Origin: Ahaetulla prasina
Taxonomy: Eukaryota; Chordata; Lepidosauria; Squamata; Colubridae
DNA: 64,000 nucleotides
Direction of reading: 5' to 3'
Assembly (NCBI RefSeq): GCF_028640845.1
Contig: NC_080540.1
Span: 154,201,920 to 154,265,919, forward strand
Positions 45,225 through 57,189 of the stretch are shown one piece after another. Position numbers and translations under genes: made by a program. The notes beneath the pieces are model-generated. The model had not been told where the DNA came from, searched no databases, and saw nothing but the letters and a program-made list of their open reading frames with translations. The stretch's first letter is position 1, and every line of letters begins with the position of its first letter.

Positions 45225-45464
45225 CTGTGAATAATATTCATCTTCACAGCTTTTATATTATATGGCCTACAAACACAATTATTCCTGACCATTGGCTATA
45301 TTGGCTGGAAGTGACAAGAACTATAAGCCAAAAACATCTGCATAAAAGTCACTTTGGGAGCAATAGCTTGTGTATATCATTGGAGGGAGGGATAAAAGAG
45401 GAAGTTGCTTCCCCTACCATGTCCTCCAGTTTTAAAAAAGCCCCATTATACCAAAGGTGCTTTT

Positions 45465-45611
45465 TCAAAAGGCAACTGGGTTTCTTTGTTTTTCCTTGAA
45501 TATGTTTCGCTTCTCATCCAAGCAGCTTCTTCAGAACTGAGGAAGCTTCTTGGATGAGAAGTAAAACGTCTTCAAGGAAAGACAAAGAATATCCAGTTGC
45601 CTCTTGAAAAA
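45465..45611. repeat. Inverted pair of a TTCGCTTCTCATCC repeat (Penelope-like candidate)
   Basis: The left arm CAAAAGGCAACTGGGTTTCT ... TTCGCTTCTCATCCAAGCAG is mirrored by the right arm CTTGGATGAGAAGTAAAACG ... ATCCAGTTGCCTCTTGAAAA. The arms are about 65 bases and imperfect. The related minus-strand repeat is at 6440. Inverted partial copies are typical of Penelope-like elements, which is the basis for the guess. Confidence 0.45.
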
Positions 45612-46726
45612 GTATCTTTGGGTCAAAACATGATCTGGATGACTGAGAATCTCCCTAGACAGCCCCATTATACATCAATATACCAACGAATGAAAAATGT
45701 TCACCAATTAATGAAAAGACTCGAACTCTCTGATAGGCCAAGGCAGGAAAATCCTACAGCTTTACAGCTTCAATCCCGGACTCTGCTTGACTGTGAACAA
45801 AGGGAAGCCAGGATTCCAAAAGACAAAAATAACTGGATTCTTGTAATGAGGAAATATCCCGCTTACCGATTAAAGGAATTAAACAAGTAATATATCTTTT
45901 TAAGCATGAAGCTGAAATTCACCTCCAATTTTGGCCAAGGAGACTGCTCTGAATATCGAATGTTTGGAAAATGTACTGCAGTTTTTAAAAAATACTGCAG
46001 CTTTTTTAAAAAGGGCTATAAATACATTTACCCAGATGCTCCTTAAGACTTACACCTGTTCTCAGCAAAGCTACGGAAAGGTTGACAAGCACTTTGTTTA
46101 AAGAAATCATCTTCAATAGGAAGAGAATTCCTTCCTTCCACGGGACTTTTGAAAGTCCCAAGCATAAAAATTCTGGCTATGGTTCTGCAATCTATTTTTT
46201 TTTTTAAGTGTTGAAGCTGTTTTTAAAAAAAAGAAATGAAACAAAATATGCTAGCCCGCACAGTCATCCAAGGTCAGTCTGATGATGGGTGCACGATCGT
46301 GAAAAGGTAACTGCTATATTAACAGATGACTCACAATAAAAGGACAGGCACTGACCCCATACAGAGAGTTCTATGGTTTGAAAGTAGATAAGGGCAAGGA
46401 TTCGTAAACAAGGCATACTCTTTCCAAAGCAAACAGTTCTGAGCAGTGAACAAAGAAGCCACCGTGCGTTTAAAACCCACAGATGTAGCAAGAAGAAGTG
46501 AGAGTACGAACCTCTTCTACAGCCATAACTATCCCTTCCTAGAAAACAAAAACAGCCTTGGAGCAGGATCAACTTTATTTCAGTGCTACAAGCAAAGAAT
46601 TTGCATTTTCCCTCAGTAAAAATAAAATTGGTATGTTTGAATATTAATTATATCTCTTTAGATGCAAGTATTTATCCATTAAGTGTAATTTTTTCACTTC
46701 CCTAGCTCAGCAAAATAATCTCTATC

Positions 46727-46779
<53 letters not shown>

Positions 46780-47546
46780 CTTCCTCCCTCTGTCCTGTCC
46801 CATCCCCTTCCCTTCCTGTTTACCCACAAGGTGTGCATATTCCTCAAACAAAGTACTAGGTTTCCCACTCACCAATTTATTATCTTGTCTCTGTTTTATG
46901 TGAAGCCCAAAGGCATTGCCAAAATGCCTCAGGTTGTGCCTGAGGCAAGGGCTTCCCATTTTTTAAAATTAAAAAACCGGATGAGGCATGAAGCCTGGAA
47001 GGTGTCAAGAAAGTTTCAGTAGGTACTTTGGTGCCATGGAGAGGGATCCATGATTTACATAAAATATGCAGATTCAAAGCCAGGCATTCTTTGCTTTCAG
47101 AAAATAAAGTGATTTACAGCCAAAGGTTAAGAGTACTGGAAAACCTAAATCATTTTCCATTTTTATTCATACAAAAGACTGCACTGCCCAAAGTTATTTA
47201 CCGTGAGATCCTATACACATTTACTTAGAAATAAGTCTACTGAGTTCCAAACTATAGCCCCATTATCGCTTGGCAACGTTTTTTATAATGGCTTCATTCA
47301 AAGGTTTAGTTTCTAAAAGTTTTGTGTGTCTGCTTTAAAAACAAGCGTAACAATACCAGGGATGGAAATGCAAGGTTATGTCCAGGAGGCAATCATACAA
47401 GACTTCAATAAAGATGTAAATGAATGAAGAGGACAAGATATAATGAGTCACAGTAGCATCACTCTCAAATTGTCAAGTTTCTGTAGGCCAGGTTTTATCA
47501 CTACTCAGGCTTAGATTTATATAGGTCAACACAAAAGAGGAAATAG
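45612..47546. other. Interval with nothing recognised apart from a CT microsatellite
   Basis: The first bases (GTATCTTTGGGTCAAAACAT, then GATCTGGATGACTGAGAATC) may continue the repeat at 45465. A 97-codon frame (45597-45890) there has no motif. The remainder is AT-rich and unassigned. Confidence 0.35.
46730..46775. repeat. (CT)n microsatellite
   Basis: An uninterrupted CT run of about 46 bases, followed by a pyrimidine-rich stretch to about 46815. Confidence 0.95.
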
Positions 47547-48109
47547 AAGAATAGAATAGAATAGAATTTTTATTGGCCAAGTGTGATTGGACACACAAGG
47601 AATTTGTCTTGGTGCATATGCTCTCAGTGTACATAAAAGAAAAGATACGTTCATCAAGGTACATTTACAACACAATTGATGGTCAATATATCAATATAAA
47701 TCATAAGGATTGCCAGCAACAAAGTTACAGTCATACAGTCATAAGTGGAAAGAGATTGGTGATGGGAACTATGAGAAGATTAATAGTAGTGCAGATTTAG
47801 TAAATAGTTTGACAGTGTTGAGGAAATTATTTGTTTAGCAGAGTGATGGCCTTCGGGGAAAAACTGTTCTTGTGTCTAGTTGTTCTGTTGTGCAGTGCTC
47901 TATAGTGTCGTTTTGAGGGTAGGAGTTGAAACAGTTTATGTCCAGGATGTGAGGAATCTGTAAATATTTTCACGGCCCTCTTCTTGATTCGTGCAGTATA
48001 CAGGTCCTCAATGGAAGGCAGGTTGGTAGCAATTATTTTTTCTGCAGTTCTAATTATCCTCTGAAGTCTGTGTCTTTCTTGTTGGGTTGCAGAACCGAAC
48101 CAGACAGTT
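47547..48109 (-). mobile_element. CR1-L3-type LINE, 5'-truncated, with GAATA tail
   Basis: The minus-strand 3' end lies at the left: a GAATA-repeat tail (47550-47566), then TTTTTATTGGCCAAGTGTGA, GGACACACAAGGAATTTGTC and further UTR. A 16-bp target duplication, ACAAAAGAGGAAATAG, lies at 47531-47546 and 48110-48125 and is exact. Body segments such as GGCCTTCGGGGAAAAACTGT are antisense to the ORF2 or UTR region. A long exact duplication means a relatively young insertion. Confidence 0.8.
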
Positions 48110-48125
48110 ACAAAAGAGGAAATAG

Positions 48126-51100
48126 TGCAAAAGAGTTCAGTTGCAGAAGTAATTCAAAAGTCTGCCATCTTGCTAGCCCCACATATTCAGGCATAACAAT
48201 TTGAGACCCCAAGATCAATATTCAAGCATAGGAACAAGAAGTATGCAAACTAGAAATAAATATCCTACTTTCAATCTCTTACATTTTCCTTTTGCAAACA
48301 CAATTCAAATTCATTATTGCAGAAACATTTTCAACTTGAATAATCACTTCTGAACAGCATACCAAGAGAATAAAACATTAAAAAAAGGAGAGGGGAAAAA
48401 CTGAAGAGATAGTAAAAAGGCATGGATCATGAAAACAAATGTTCCGGCTTGAGAAATACTTAAAATGCTGGAAGTTATTTTGTAATGAAATAACCAAATA
48501 ACAAAATTGTGACCTTCCAAGAGGCGTTTGATAGAGAATGTGATCCCATTATAGACACCATTGATACTTTGGTATAAACTGAACAAGTTGCTGTTCGTTT
48601 ATTAATCCAAAATTAGCTATCCACACACAGAGCAAGAGACGGTTGTGTCTCCATTTATTACTTTTATGATTTATATGCTGTCATTATAGAGTATCTAGAG
48701 AAAGTTAGGACAAATAAAAACTTTCAATTCAATTCCAAAAGTTAGGGTTACACCAGATTCCGATTTAATTTGATTGCTACTATGATACCTACTTGCTTCA
48801 GCGTACAGTAGTTATGTCTTGATACTGAGAACAAAACAGCAATATAACTAGGCAGATTGAGAAGCAGATGGTGGGAAAACACTGACTTGTAAAGTTACAC
48901 TAGAAAATGGAGAAAGCTCCTCCCATTAGATTGCATATTAGGACAAGGTAGTTTCAAGCCTTTGGGGTGTCTTGTTAGTATTTGTCATTCACTTTTAGTG
49001 CAAGGTACTGTGTAGTTTATGCTGGCAGTCAAGAGAAACAGAACCCAAAGAAAGGGCAGATAAGTCTATGTGACTCAGTTGTATTGCTTTTTTAAATCAT
49101 TATTAAGCAACCGACTCACAAGAAGTTAGGACTCGCCACTGACTCAGAATGACCTTCAAAAAGTCATATAGACGTTGACTCAGTTTTCAGAGGGGTAGAC
49201 TTATTAGTTTTTTGCAGATGAGAAATCATGCCTTCCAAAATATGTTTCAACAATTACTAAACATTACCTAAAGGAATCATGAGTGAACATTCTCTATGGA
49301 AACTCAATCAGTCATAGGATATTACATGTCCCTAGATAACATTTTCCACCTCCATATTTCCCAGTGTGATAAGTAGCAGGGTGAGAGGGCAGGAAGTCTT
49401 CTCTCGCTAGTGAAAAAAGCCAGTCCCATTGTCAACCAGGGCAACACTGTTCAGAAAGTTTGCTCATAACACATTTTCATCTCAAACAGAAAACAGGAGG
49501 GGCTTTCACGTCCTCGGGCTCTTACATACCCTAGTGCTCTCCCTTCAACAGCAGAAGGTAAATAGCGCAGTAGGAGATTCTACAATTATTTCAAGAGGCG
49601 TTTCCTTTAGCAGAAAACTTTTAGGAGAAAGCAAAAGAGGAAATATTTAAATGGCAAGAACAGAAGATATCTGCAAATCTTCTCCATGATTCTCTGTCTT
49701 GCTCTTCTTCCATTACTACTTGCTTTTTCTATAAGAAAGGAATTACTAATGGTAATTTCCTTAAGAAATAGTATACATGTTGATTCCACACCAATTTGTT
49801 ACATCAAAAGTATATTTTTTTTTCAGATCTGTGATCCAACTGTTGTGGGCTCCCCTCCCACAACAAATACTCATGTTCCTGTTACTCTGATTCAGCTCAC
49901 TAGGACCCAGTTGTAGCTTTAAATCCATCAGTTAAAGAACATGTTACAAGGATTAAAGACGTGAAGAATGTTTATTCCAGTTCATAAAGTATCAATTAGC
50001 CTTCTGCACTCTGAGGCATTTGAAGTGAAATTTCAACTGGAAGTTCTTGTGTCACAGTTCACTTTTAATTGTAACACTTCTTTCATGCCACTTCTAAAGA
50101 ATAGTGATGTGGAACCAAATTCCACATTCAACTGCGACAATCATTCCATCGAAAACATTTTCTATGTATTTTTACTATTCTGGCATAATAAAGAGTATCT
50201 CTCCATATTTAGCAAAATGACTAGTATTGCCAGATAGAACTACTATACAATTCTGGCAAAAGATAAGTCTCTGAATCTCTAGTACTTATTGTCTACATGT
50301 TTTAAAAAAGACTGGTAATTTATCCTTCCGATAAATAATCTGCCAACACATAAATTCTATCATTATTCCTTATTTCCCCAGAGACTCCCAAGACAAGAAA
50401 TTAATAGGGAAGCAAAAGGTCCAGATTTTTCAGACATATGGAAGGATGCATTAAGTCATTCATTGAATGACATTCAGCACTAGCACTTAGACAGGCGAAT
50501 TCATGTTTAGTTGAAAAATAAACAGGAACCTTCATTCCTACAACTGCATGATGAAGCAAGTATGAAGAAATCATGACCTGGAGCATTAAGGTTAGAAAGG
50601 GACTGCCAGCTAGTAAGAGCACAGATGAGAGTAGCAATGAGTGGGTCTGACCATCTGAAGATCAGGTTCCAGGATCTAGAGAGCTATGAAGCTCACTAGA
50701 TAATCCTGAGCAAATCACTCACTGTCTTTCAATCTAACATACTCCAGAGTAAGTAAAAATGGTCAATGGAATCATGAAAACTGTGAGTAAAGATCCCTAT
50801 TTGCTACCAGGCAAGCAAAAATCAACACCTTCACATGTTTCTTCAGTCAGCATTCGAACAAGATAAACAAGGCTATGGATTCACCACTTTCTCACATCCG
50901 TCAAGGATTGTCTTTATCCACAGTGTTTTTTAATTTCATCTTTATAAGACCAAATCACTACATGATTCCATAAACAAACTTGTGAAAACAGGTGAAATTT
51001 CAAGGCATCAGAAGTCAGAACTGTATGAAGAAAAGTGTCTTACCTTGAAACATTTAGAATTCTCAACTCTGTATGAGCAAAACTTCACTACAAACCTTTA

Positions 51101-51362
51101 AAAGGAGAAGTTGTGTTTCAACTACCAATCAGAGTGGCGGTGAGAGAATAAGTAAATGCTGCTCATAATCCAGCTGCTCTTCAAAGATAGCCACTCCCAA
51201 CATTAGTAAGAGCTTGTTGCAGTGAGTAACTTACATTGAAAGGTGGAGTATGAAGGGAGTTTGTAACTTAAATCCAGAAACAATCATTTTTCTGCCTCCA
51301 GATCACATTGTTTTGCTTATTTTTGACAGGAGGGCTCAAGATCATATTGATTATTCTCCTTA
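48126..51362. other. Interval with nothing recognised
   Basis: AT-rich DNA with no identified repeat. Open frames of 60-100 codons here lack motifs and conservation signals that I can see. Confidence 0.35.
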
Positions 51363-51370
51363 CCTCAAAC

Positions 51371-51628
51371 TAGGGGTGAAATCCAACAGGTTCTGGAGAA
51401 CCAGAAGCGGAAATTTTGAGTAGTTCGGAGAACCGCAAGTGGAAATTTTGAGTAGTTCAGAGAACCAGCACCTCTGGCTAGCCCTAGAGTGGGATGGGAA
51501 TGGAGATTTTGCAATATCCTTCCCCCAGGAGTGGGGAGGGAATGGGGATTTGCAGTATCCTTCCCCTGCCATACCCACCAAGCCACACCCACAGAACTGG
51601 TAGTAAAAAAAATTAGATTTGACCACAG
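51371..51628. mobile_element. Non-autonomous hAT-like element
   Basis: The ends TAGGGGTGAAATCCAAC and ATTAGATTTGACCACAG are a weak inverted pair. The exact 8-bp duplication CCTCAAAC lies at 51363-51370 and 51629-51636. The interior has two tandem units starting at GGAGAACC and GAGAACCG, and the complement of the GGTGTGGCTTGGTGGGTATG motif seen at 35545. Confidence 0.8.
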
Positions 51629-51636
51629 CCTCAAAC

Positions 51637-52040
51637 ACTAGACAATATAGATAATACTGCATTTATACTATTTTAGCATATTCCATAAATTTATTATATG
51701 CATAATACCATAGCTCCTTTTCTTGGGGTTTATGATGCCCAACCTCTTTCCTAGCTATCTAAATAAATACATAACATAAGCCAGAGTGCATCACATGGTT
51801 GTGAAATGAAGAAAAAGTAAGGTCGAGACATATGGAGAAACACATTACTGTGGTCTACGCTCTACAAATTGTATCTCAAGAAAGAAGTCATTTTCTCCTT
51901 TCTAACCAATGGGAAGGGAAAGGTGATATAAGAGTTCAGCACCCTGTTAATCAATATAGTTGGTCTCTGAAAACTGATCAGAATCAAAATTGATGTGAGG
52001 GAAGAAGTGGGAGAAACAAAAAGATTGAAAATTGAACTGA
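51637..52040. other. Interval with nothing recognised
   Basis: AT-rich, with no coding or repeat signal that I can name. Confidence 0.35.
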
Positions 52041-52618
52041 ATCTGGCCAGGGATAGAATCAAGATCACGTGAAGTGTTAATACCACTTTATAATGCCTTG
52101 GTAAGGCCACACTTGAAATATTGCATTCAGTTTTGGTCGCCACGATGTAAAAAAGATGTTGAGACTCTAGAAAGAGTGCAGAGAAGAGCAACAAAGATGA
52201 TTAGGGGACTGGAGGCTCAAACATATGAAAAACGGTTGCAGGAACTCGGTATGCCTAGTTTAATGAAAAGAAGGACTACGGGAGACATGATAGCAGTGTT
52301 CCAATATCTCAGGGGCTGCCACAAGAAAGAGGGAGTTAAATTATTCTCCAAAGCACCTGAGGGTAGAACAAGAAGCAATGGGTGGAAACTAATCAAGGAG
52401 AGAAGCAACCTAGAACTAAGGAGAAATTTCCTGACAGTTAGAACAATTAATCAGTGGAACAACTTGCCTGCAGAAGTTGTGAATGCTCCAACACTGGAAA
52501 TTTTTAAGAAAATGTTAGATAGCCATTTGTCTGAAATGGTGTAGGGTTTCCTGCCTGGGCAGGGGGTTGGACTAGAAGACCTCCAAGGTCCCTCCCAACT
52601 CTGATATTATTATTATTA
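52041..52618 (+). repeat. CR1-type LINE, 5'-truncated
   Basis: It holds the last 156 codons of ORF2 and the short CR1 3' UTR (GGACTAGAAGACCTCCAAGG, then TCCCTCCCAACTCTG), ending in an ATT repeat. It lies about 80 bases left of DIRS copy 3. Confidence 0.88.
52074..52544 (+). pseudogene. CR1-type ORF2 C-terminal fragment
   Basis: The open stretch of 156 codons contains YNALVRPHLKYCIQFWSP, LERVQRRATKMIRGL, YEKRLQELGMPSL, RRTTGDMIAVFQYLRG and FLTVRTINQWNNLPAEVV, the standard C-terminal series of CR1 ORF2. The endonuclease and the RT catalytic core are absent through 5' truncation. It ends at a natural stop before the UTR, without frameshifts, so it is not very old. The same series, more decayed, occurs at 22035 and 61160. 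Confidence 0.85.
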
Positions 52619-52713
52619 GACACTGTGGAGGAAAACCCAAATTCCCTAAATATATTCTCAAAATACAGCACAGAGTATCTCAGAATCTTGGTGATTCCTC
52701 CATTCTCCAGCAG

Positions 52714-52816
52714 GGCGGGACCAGCAGCCAGGCATGGGAGTGACTCGGTCTGTATCCAATGGGATCGAGTCTGCTAGTTGAAAAGCACCTCCTCCTCCTG
52801 GTGCCTTCCAGCTTTC
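52714..52816 (+). repeat. 5' inverted terminal repeat of DIRS copy 3
   Basis: Begins GGCGGGACCAGCAGCC and ends CCAGCTTTC, identical (103/103) to the complement of 58497-58599. The outer 15 bases (52699-52713) are end-specific. Confidence 0.95.
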
Positions 52817-53619
52817 AGACTCGATCTGATTGGGAACAGACGCACTTCGGAGCTGCTTCCCTTTGAATTCTTCCCAAAGTAAGCTTTTCTTAAGTAATTA
52901 GGAGGGCGAATCAGCCCTATTTATTCCTTCCCAGCTGCTGGTATAGGGGTTGAGGCTCCCATTGTAGGTGAGCTCTCCCCCTCCCCAGCGAGAAAGGGCG
53001 ATTCAGCCCGATACCGCTGGGGACAGCATAAGAAGCTGCTGGAAGAACGGGAGGCTGTTAGGCCTCAATTCGCCTCCCGTGGCTGGCAAATTCGGCTGCC
53101 GAATTTAAAACACAGCCGCGTGGCGGCTTTAATTAATATTAAGTTTGGGCGCCCCGGGTGCTTCCCGATCGCCTCGGCCTACCCATAAAGGGTCTAGGCC
53201 GGCCAGCCTGCCACCTGAGCTCTGGGCGTCTTTAATCAGGCCATTGATGGGCCTATTTTCCAGTCACCGGATCTTCGTGGGCGCTCCCGGGCTTCATTCC
53301 CGATCGCTTGGTGACTCAGCACGGCCTCTGCATCGATCTTCGACTGGCTCTCCGGCCACTCACTGAGGCCTTCAGTCTGTGAGTATGATTACCCTTTAGC
53401 CACCTCCGGTTTTACTAGCCACGTGGCAAAATACCTAGTAGGCCCTAGAGAATGGAAAAATTTCCCACTGAATTTTTATTTAAATGGTAATTTAATTATA
53501 ATTTGTCCTAGGTCATTTCTGTAATAGGCCTTGGCTTGGGCCTCTAAAGGCTCATAGGCCTCGCATCCAGGCCTTGTCCACGTGGGGTTGAGGCCTAACT
53601 ATCGGTTAGGCCTTTCAAG

Positions 53620-55336
53620 ATGGCCGCCGTTCCTCCAGTCCGGCCTAGTAAAAGGAAGCAACATCAGACCAGTCCAAGCCCAGGGCCTAGTGCTTCGAGC
53701 TCTCATGCACCCACAAGGTCAGAGACACTTCAATCCTCCATTTCTAAGCCCCAAAAGGCTATTTCTAAGACTTCTGAAAAGAAGGCCCTACAACGCCAGA
53801 AGGCTATGGATAGGGCCATTGCTAGGGCAGTGAGGGAATCTGCTGATACTATACAGGAACAGCAATCCACCTCCTTACCAGTTCAGCCTCCTGTGCAGTC
53901 TCCTGGGGCTCCATTAACTTTATCTCCTGATATATCTGTAGACTCATCCCAACCTCTGCCCAATTCTGATTTATTCTGTCCTATTTCTGTATCTGAAATG
54001 GAGGTTTTACCTGCCGCCCGGCCAGTACTTGAGTCAGCAGAGGTTCCTTCTAGTGCCACTATTCCAATGGGGCCTGTGAGTCACCAGGCAGTTGCCCCAG
54101 TGGCTAATGACCCTGCAGTTATGGCAGAAATGATTGCAGCTGCTGTTCAGAGGGGTATTACTGCTTCCAGGCAGACAAGAACCCATTCATGGGTTTCAGA
54201 ATATGTAGCATCCCAAACTAGTCACGATTTGGTGCAGGACTACTCCACACCTCAAGCTGAAGATTTCCAGGCTCATTCTCCATCTCGGGCCTCACTGGGG
54301 GATGAAGGGGACCTTAGGGATGAGAACCTCTCTGAGGATGAGGATTTGGTTCCAGACCAACCTCCTTTGTGGGTCTCTTCAACCCACAATTATTTGATCT
54401 TTGCTACACAAGGCCAAGGTCACTACCGGCTGGGAGTGGCCCGACCGCCCCAATTCCCACCTCAGAGACCACTGATCCACCCATGGACTTGTTTTCAGTT
54501 CCGTGGTCGAGTCAGAAGAGGTGCCTGCCCCAAGCTCTTTGTGGAAGTAGTCGATAGGCAATGGAACACTCCTATAACTGGTCCTAATCCTAATGCCTTG
54601 GACCGTCGCTTGTATAATTTGGAACCTAACTTCCTTAAATTACTGCAAATCCCCACAGTTGATGCCCCAGTAGTTGCATTAGCAGGGCCATCTGTGGTCA
54701 CAGGTCCCCCAGAGGAAACCCTTCGCCCGGAAGACAAACGGGCCGAACAAACCCTGATTAAGAGTCATCAGGCGGCTGCCTGGGCCGTTAGGGCCTCTTC
54801 CTCGGCCTCTTTCTTTAATAGAGCGGCCCTTTATGGTTAAAACAGTTGCGGGACCGTTTACCAGTCACTGACTCCGGTCACATCAGGACTTAAACAAGAT
54901 TATAGCTGCCATCGAATACTCAGCCGATGCCACCTGAATGCTTCTCGATTTGCTGCCAAATCGATTGGTTCCACAGTATCCTCACGCCGCCTTCTCTGGC
55001 TTAGGCGTTGGCAAGCCGACGCCAAAACAAATGGAGGTTGGCCTCAGCCCCTTATTCGGGACCTCACTCTTTGGAGCAGCCTTGGATCCTTTACTTATAG
55101 AGACCAAGGACAAGCGCAAAATCCTTCCAAGCATGTCCCGTTCAGACTCCAGACCAACCCCATATTTTCGTCCCTTCAGAGCGGCTGATTCTAACTTTGG
55201 AAACTCCAGAACCCAAAGACCCTTCTCCCCAGACAGGGTAGACAGGATAGGCAGGATAGACAGGCAGGTCAAGGTCAGAGGGGTTCCTTCAAGCGGCCCT
55301 TCGGGGAGAGGTCGCCCCTTCAGGCGCTCACGTTGA
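53620..55336 (+). pseudogene. DIRS gag, copy 3, frameshifted
   Basis: It starts at the ATG in AAGATGGCC (MAAVPPVRPSKRKQH), matching the start of the other gags, and runs open for 406 codons to 54840. Inside, at about 54365-54540, the conserved LFxPQLFDLC block is in the +1 frame, so two compensating shifts exist there. After PEDKRAEQTLIKSHQAAAWA the frame stops just past RAALYG; the rest (LETKDKRKILPSMS, about 55080-55140, and the Arg-rich end) lies in other frames. The acidic patch is at about 54300-54360. The true Gag end is at 55334-55336, where the RT frame begins in the +1 frame, as in copy 2. Confidence 0.85.
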
Positions 55337-57189
55337 CTGCTTGCCCGTCCCTCCCATTGGGGGCAGACTGGCGCTCTTCGCCAGCCAATGGGAGGAGTCC
55401 ACCTCGGACTCCTGGGTCAGGGGGACAATCAGGTTCGGTCTATCCTGGAATTCCTCCACCCCGGCCATTTCGTCAGGTGCCCGTTATCTTGCAACCCGAC
55501 GAACGGCTGCTCGTGGCATCGGCCATAAAACATCTTCTCTCAATTCAGGCCATCCAAACGGTGCCACGAGATCAGCACGGTCGGGGGTTTTACTCCCGAC
55601 TGTTCATAGTTCCAAAGCCCTCGGGGGGATGGAGAGCAATCCTCGACCTGAAGGCTCTGAACCGCCACATAGTCTACAGGCGGTTCAAGATGCAGTCACT
55701 CCAGTCCATCTTGGAGAGCATCAGGGAGGGGGACTTCCTCACGTCAGTAGACCTGACGGAGGCATACTTACACGTCCCTATCCTTCCGGCTCACAGGCGA
55801 TTCCTCCCCTTCTGCCACGGGCGTCTCCATTACCAATATTGTGCCCTTCCATTCGGGCTCTCCTCGGCCCCAGGGTCTTCTCAAAGCTAATGGCCGCCTC
55901 ACAGCGCATCTCCGGCTATTCCAATCAGAATCCAGGCTTATCTGGACGATCTCCTTATTCAATCTCGATCAGAGACCCTGGCGGCAGCGGATTTGTCCAC
56001 AACCATTCAGGTTCTAGAAGCCCACGGCTTCTCGATCAACAAGGCCAAAAGTCACTTACATCCTACGAATCGAATCCAACACTTAGGGGCCATCATAGAC
56101 ACGATGAGGGCGGGTCTATCTGTCACAGGGCGTCTCACCAATTTACAGAATCTAGTCAGGGGTAACCAAGAGGCGCCTTATTCCTTTAAAGACCCTTTCC
56201 CAACTCTTGGGAAACTGGTCTCCTGCATCGGCATTGTACCTTGGGCTCGTCTCACTGCAGGACACTGCAGTGGTTTCTACTCCCTATCAAAAGGCACACA
56301 CAGCTACGTCACCAATACTTGTCCAACTTCCACAACAAGTCAGACACTCTCTTTTATGGTGGATCTCCCAGCCCTGTCAAAGGGCAGAGAGTTCAGGAAC
56401 CCCAACGCCTAATCTTGACAACAGATGCCAGTCTTCATGGCTGGGCGCCCATCTGGGATCAAACATGGCTCAGGGTCAGTGGTCCCCAAGGGACCTGACC
56501 CACAACATAAACTGGTTAGAACTCAGGGCCATTCATCTGGCCTTACTATCGCTCCAGGACATTGTTCTCAATCAAGACATTCTAGTATTAACGGACAATG
56601 TGGCGCAAAGGCTCATGTGAACCGCCTGGGGAACCCATTCTCAGCCTCTCTTGCAAGAGGCAGTGCAACTGGGTCTCTGGGCGGAGGCTCACCTGAGGTC
56701 CATACGGGCCTCTCATATATCAGGGTGGCAAACACACAGGCCGACTGGCTCAGCCGAGTCTCAGTCGACCAGGGGAGTGGCGACTGAATCGGATATGTTC
56801 CTCGAGATCACACTCCGCCGGGAACCCGCTGGTAGACCTCTTTGCCACTCGAGACAATCGTCAACTGGATCGGTTCTTCTCAAGGTACCCAGTCCAGGGG
56901 CGGAGGGCATAGACGCCTCGCAGCCCTTGGCCCCGGCCTCCTTTATGCCTTCCCTCCCATTCCGACAATACCCAAGGTTATCAGGAAGATGCTGAGGGAA
57001 CAGGCGGAACTCATCTTGCTGGCTCCACACTGGCCTCGGCGCCCGTGGTTTGCGGACCTGGTGGGTCTCTCAGTGGCTCCCCCCCGGAAACCTCCTCAGA
57101 CCAAGATCTCGCTCAGCCAAGGGCAGCTGACTCATCAGGACCCTCAGTGGTTCAAGCTGACCGCCTGGCGCTTGAGCGGAGCCTCCTGA
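55333..57189 (+). pseudogene. DIRS RT-RNase H-methyltransferase-like gene, copy 3, multiple frameshifts
   Basis: Readable blocks in order but in different frames: PIGGRLALFASQWEEST (55356 on), GFYSRLFIVPKPSGGWRA and SVDLTEAYLHVPI (to about 55890), the YLDD box at about 55937-55948, INKAKSHLHP (about 56030), TTDASLHGW (about 56420), NWLELRAIHLALL (about 56510), LVLTDN (about 56580), and GLLYAFPPIPTIP to WRLSGAS (56928-57189). The catalytic residues survive piecewise, but at least five frameshifts prevent translation as one protein. The order matches copy 2 fully, so no domain is missing. Confidence 0.85.

Noticed and set aside
45541..45600. Hammerhead ribozyme core in the GGATGAGAAG...AAAACGTC segment
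   Set aside because: The essential CUGAUGA is not present (UGGAUGA here) and the GAAA is replaced by TAAA, so no active ribozyme can be claimed.
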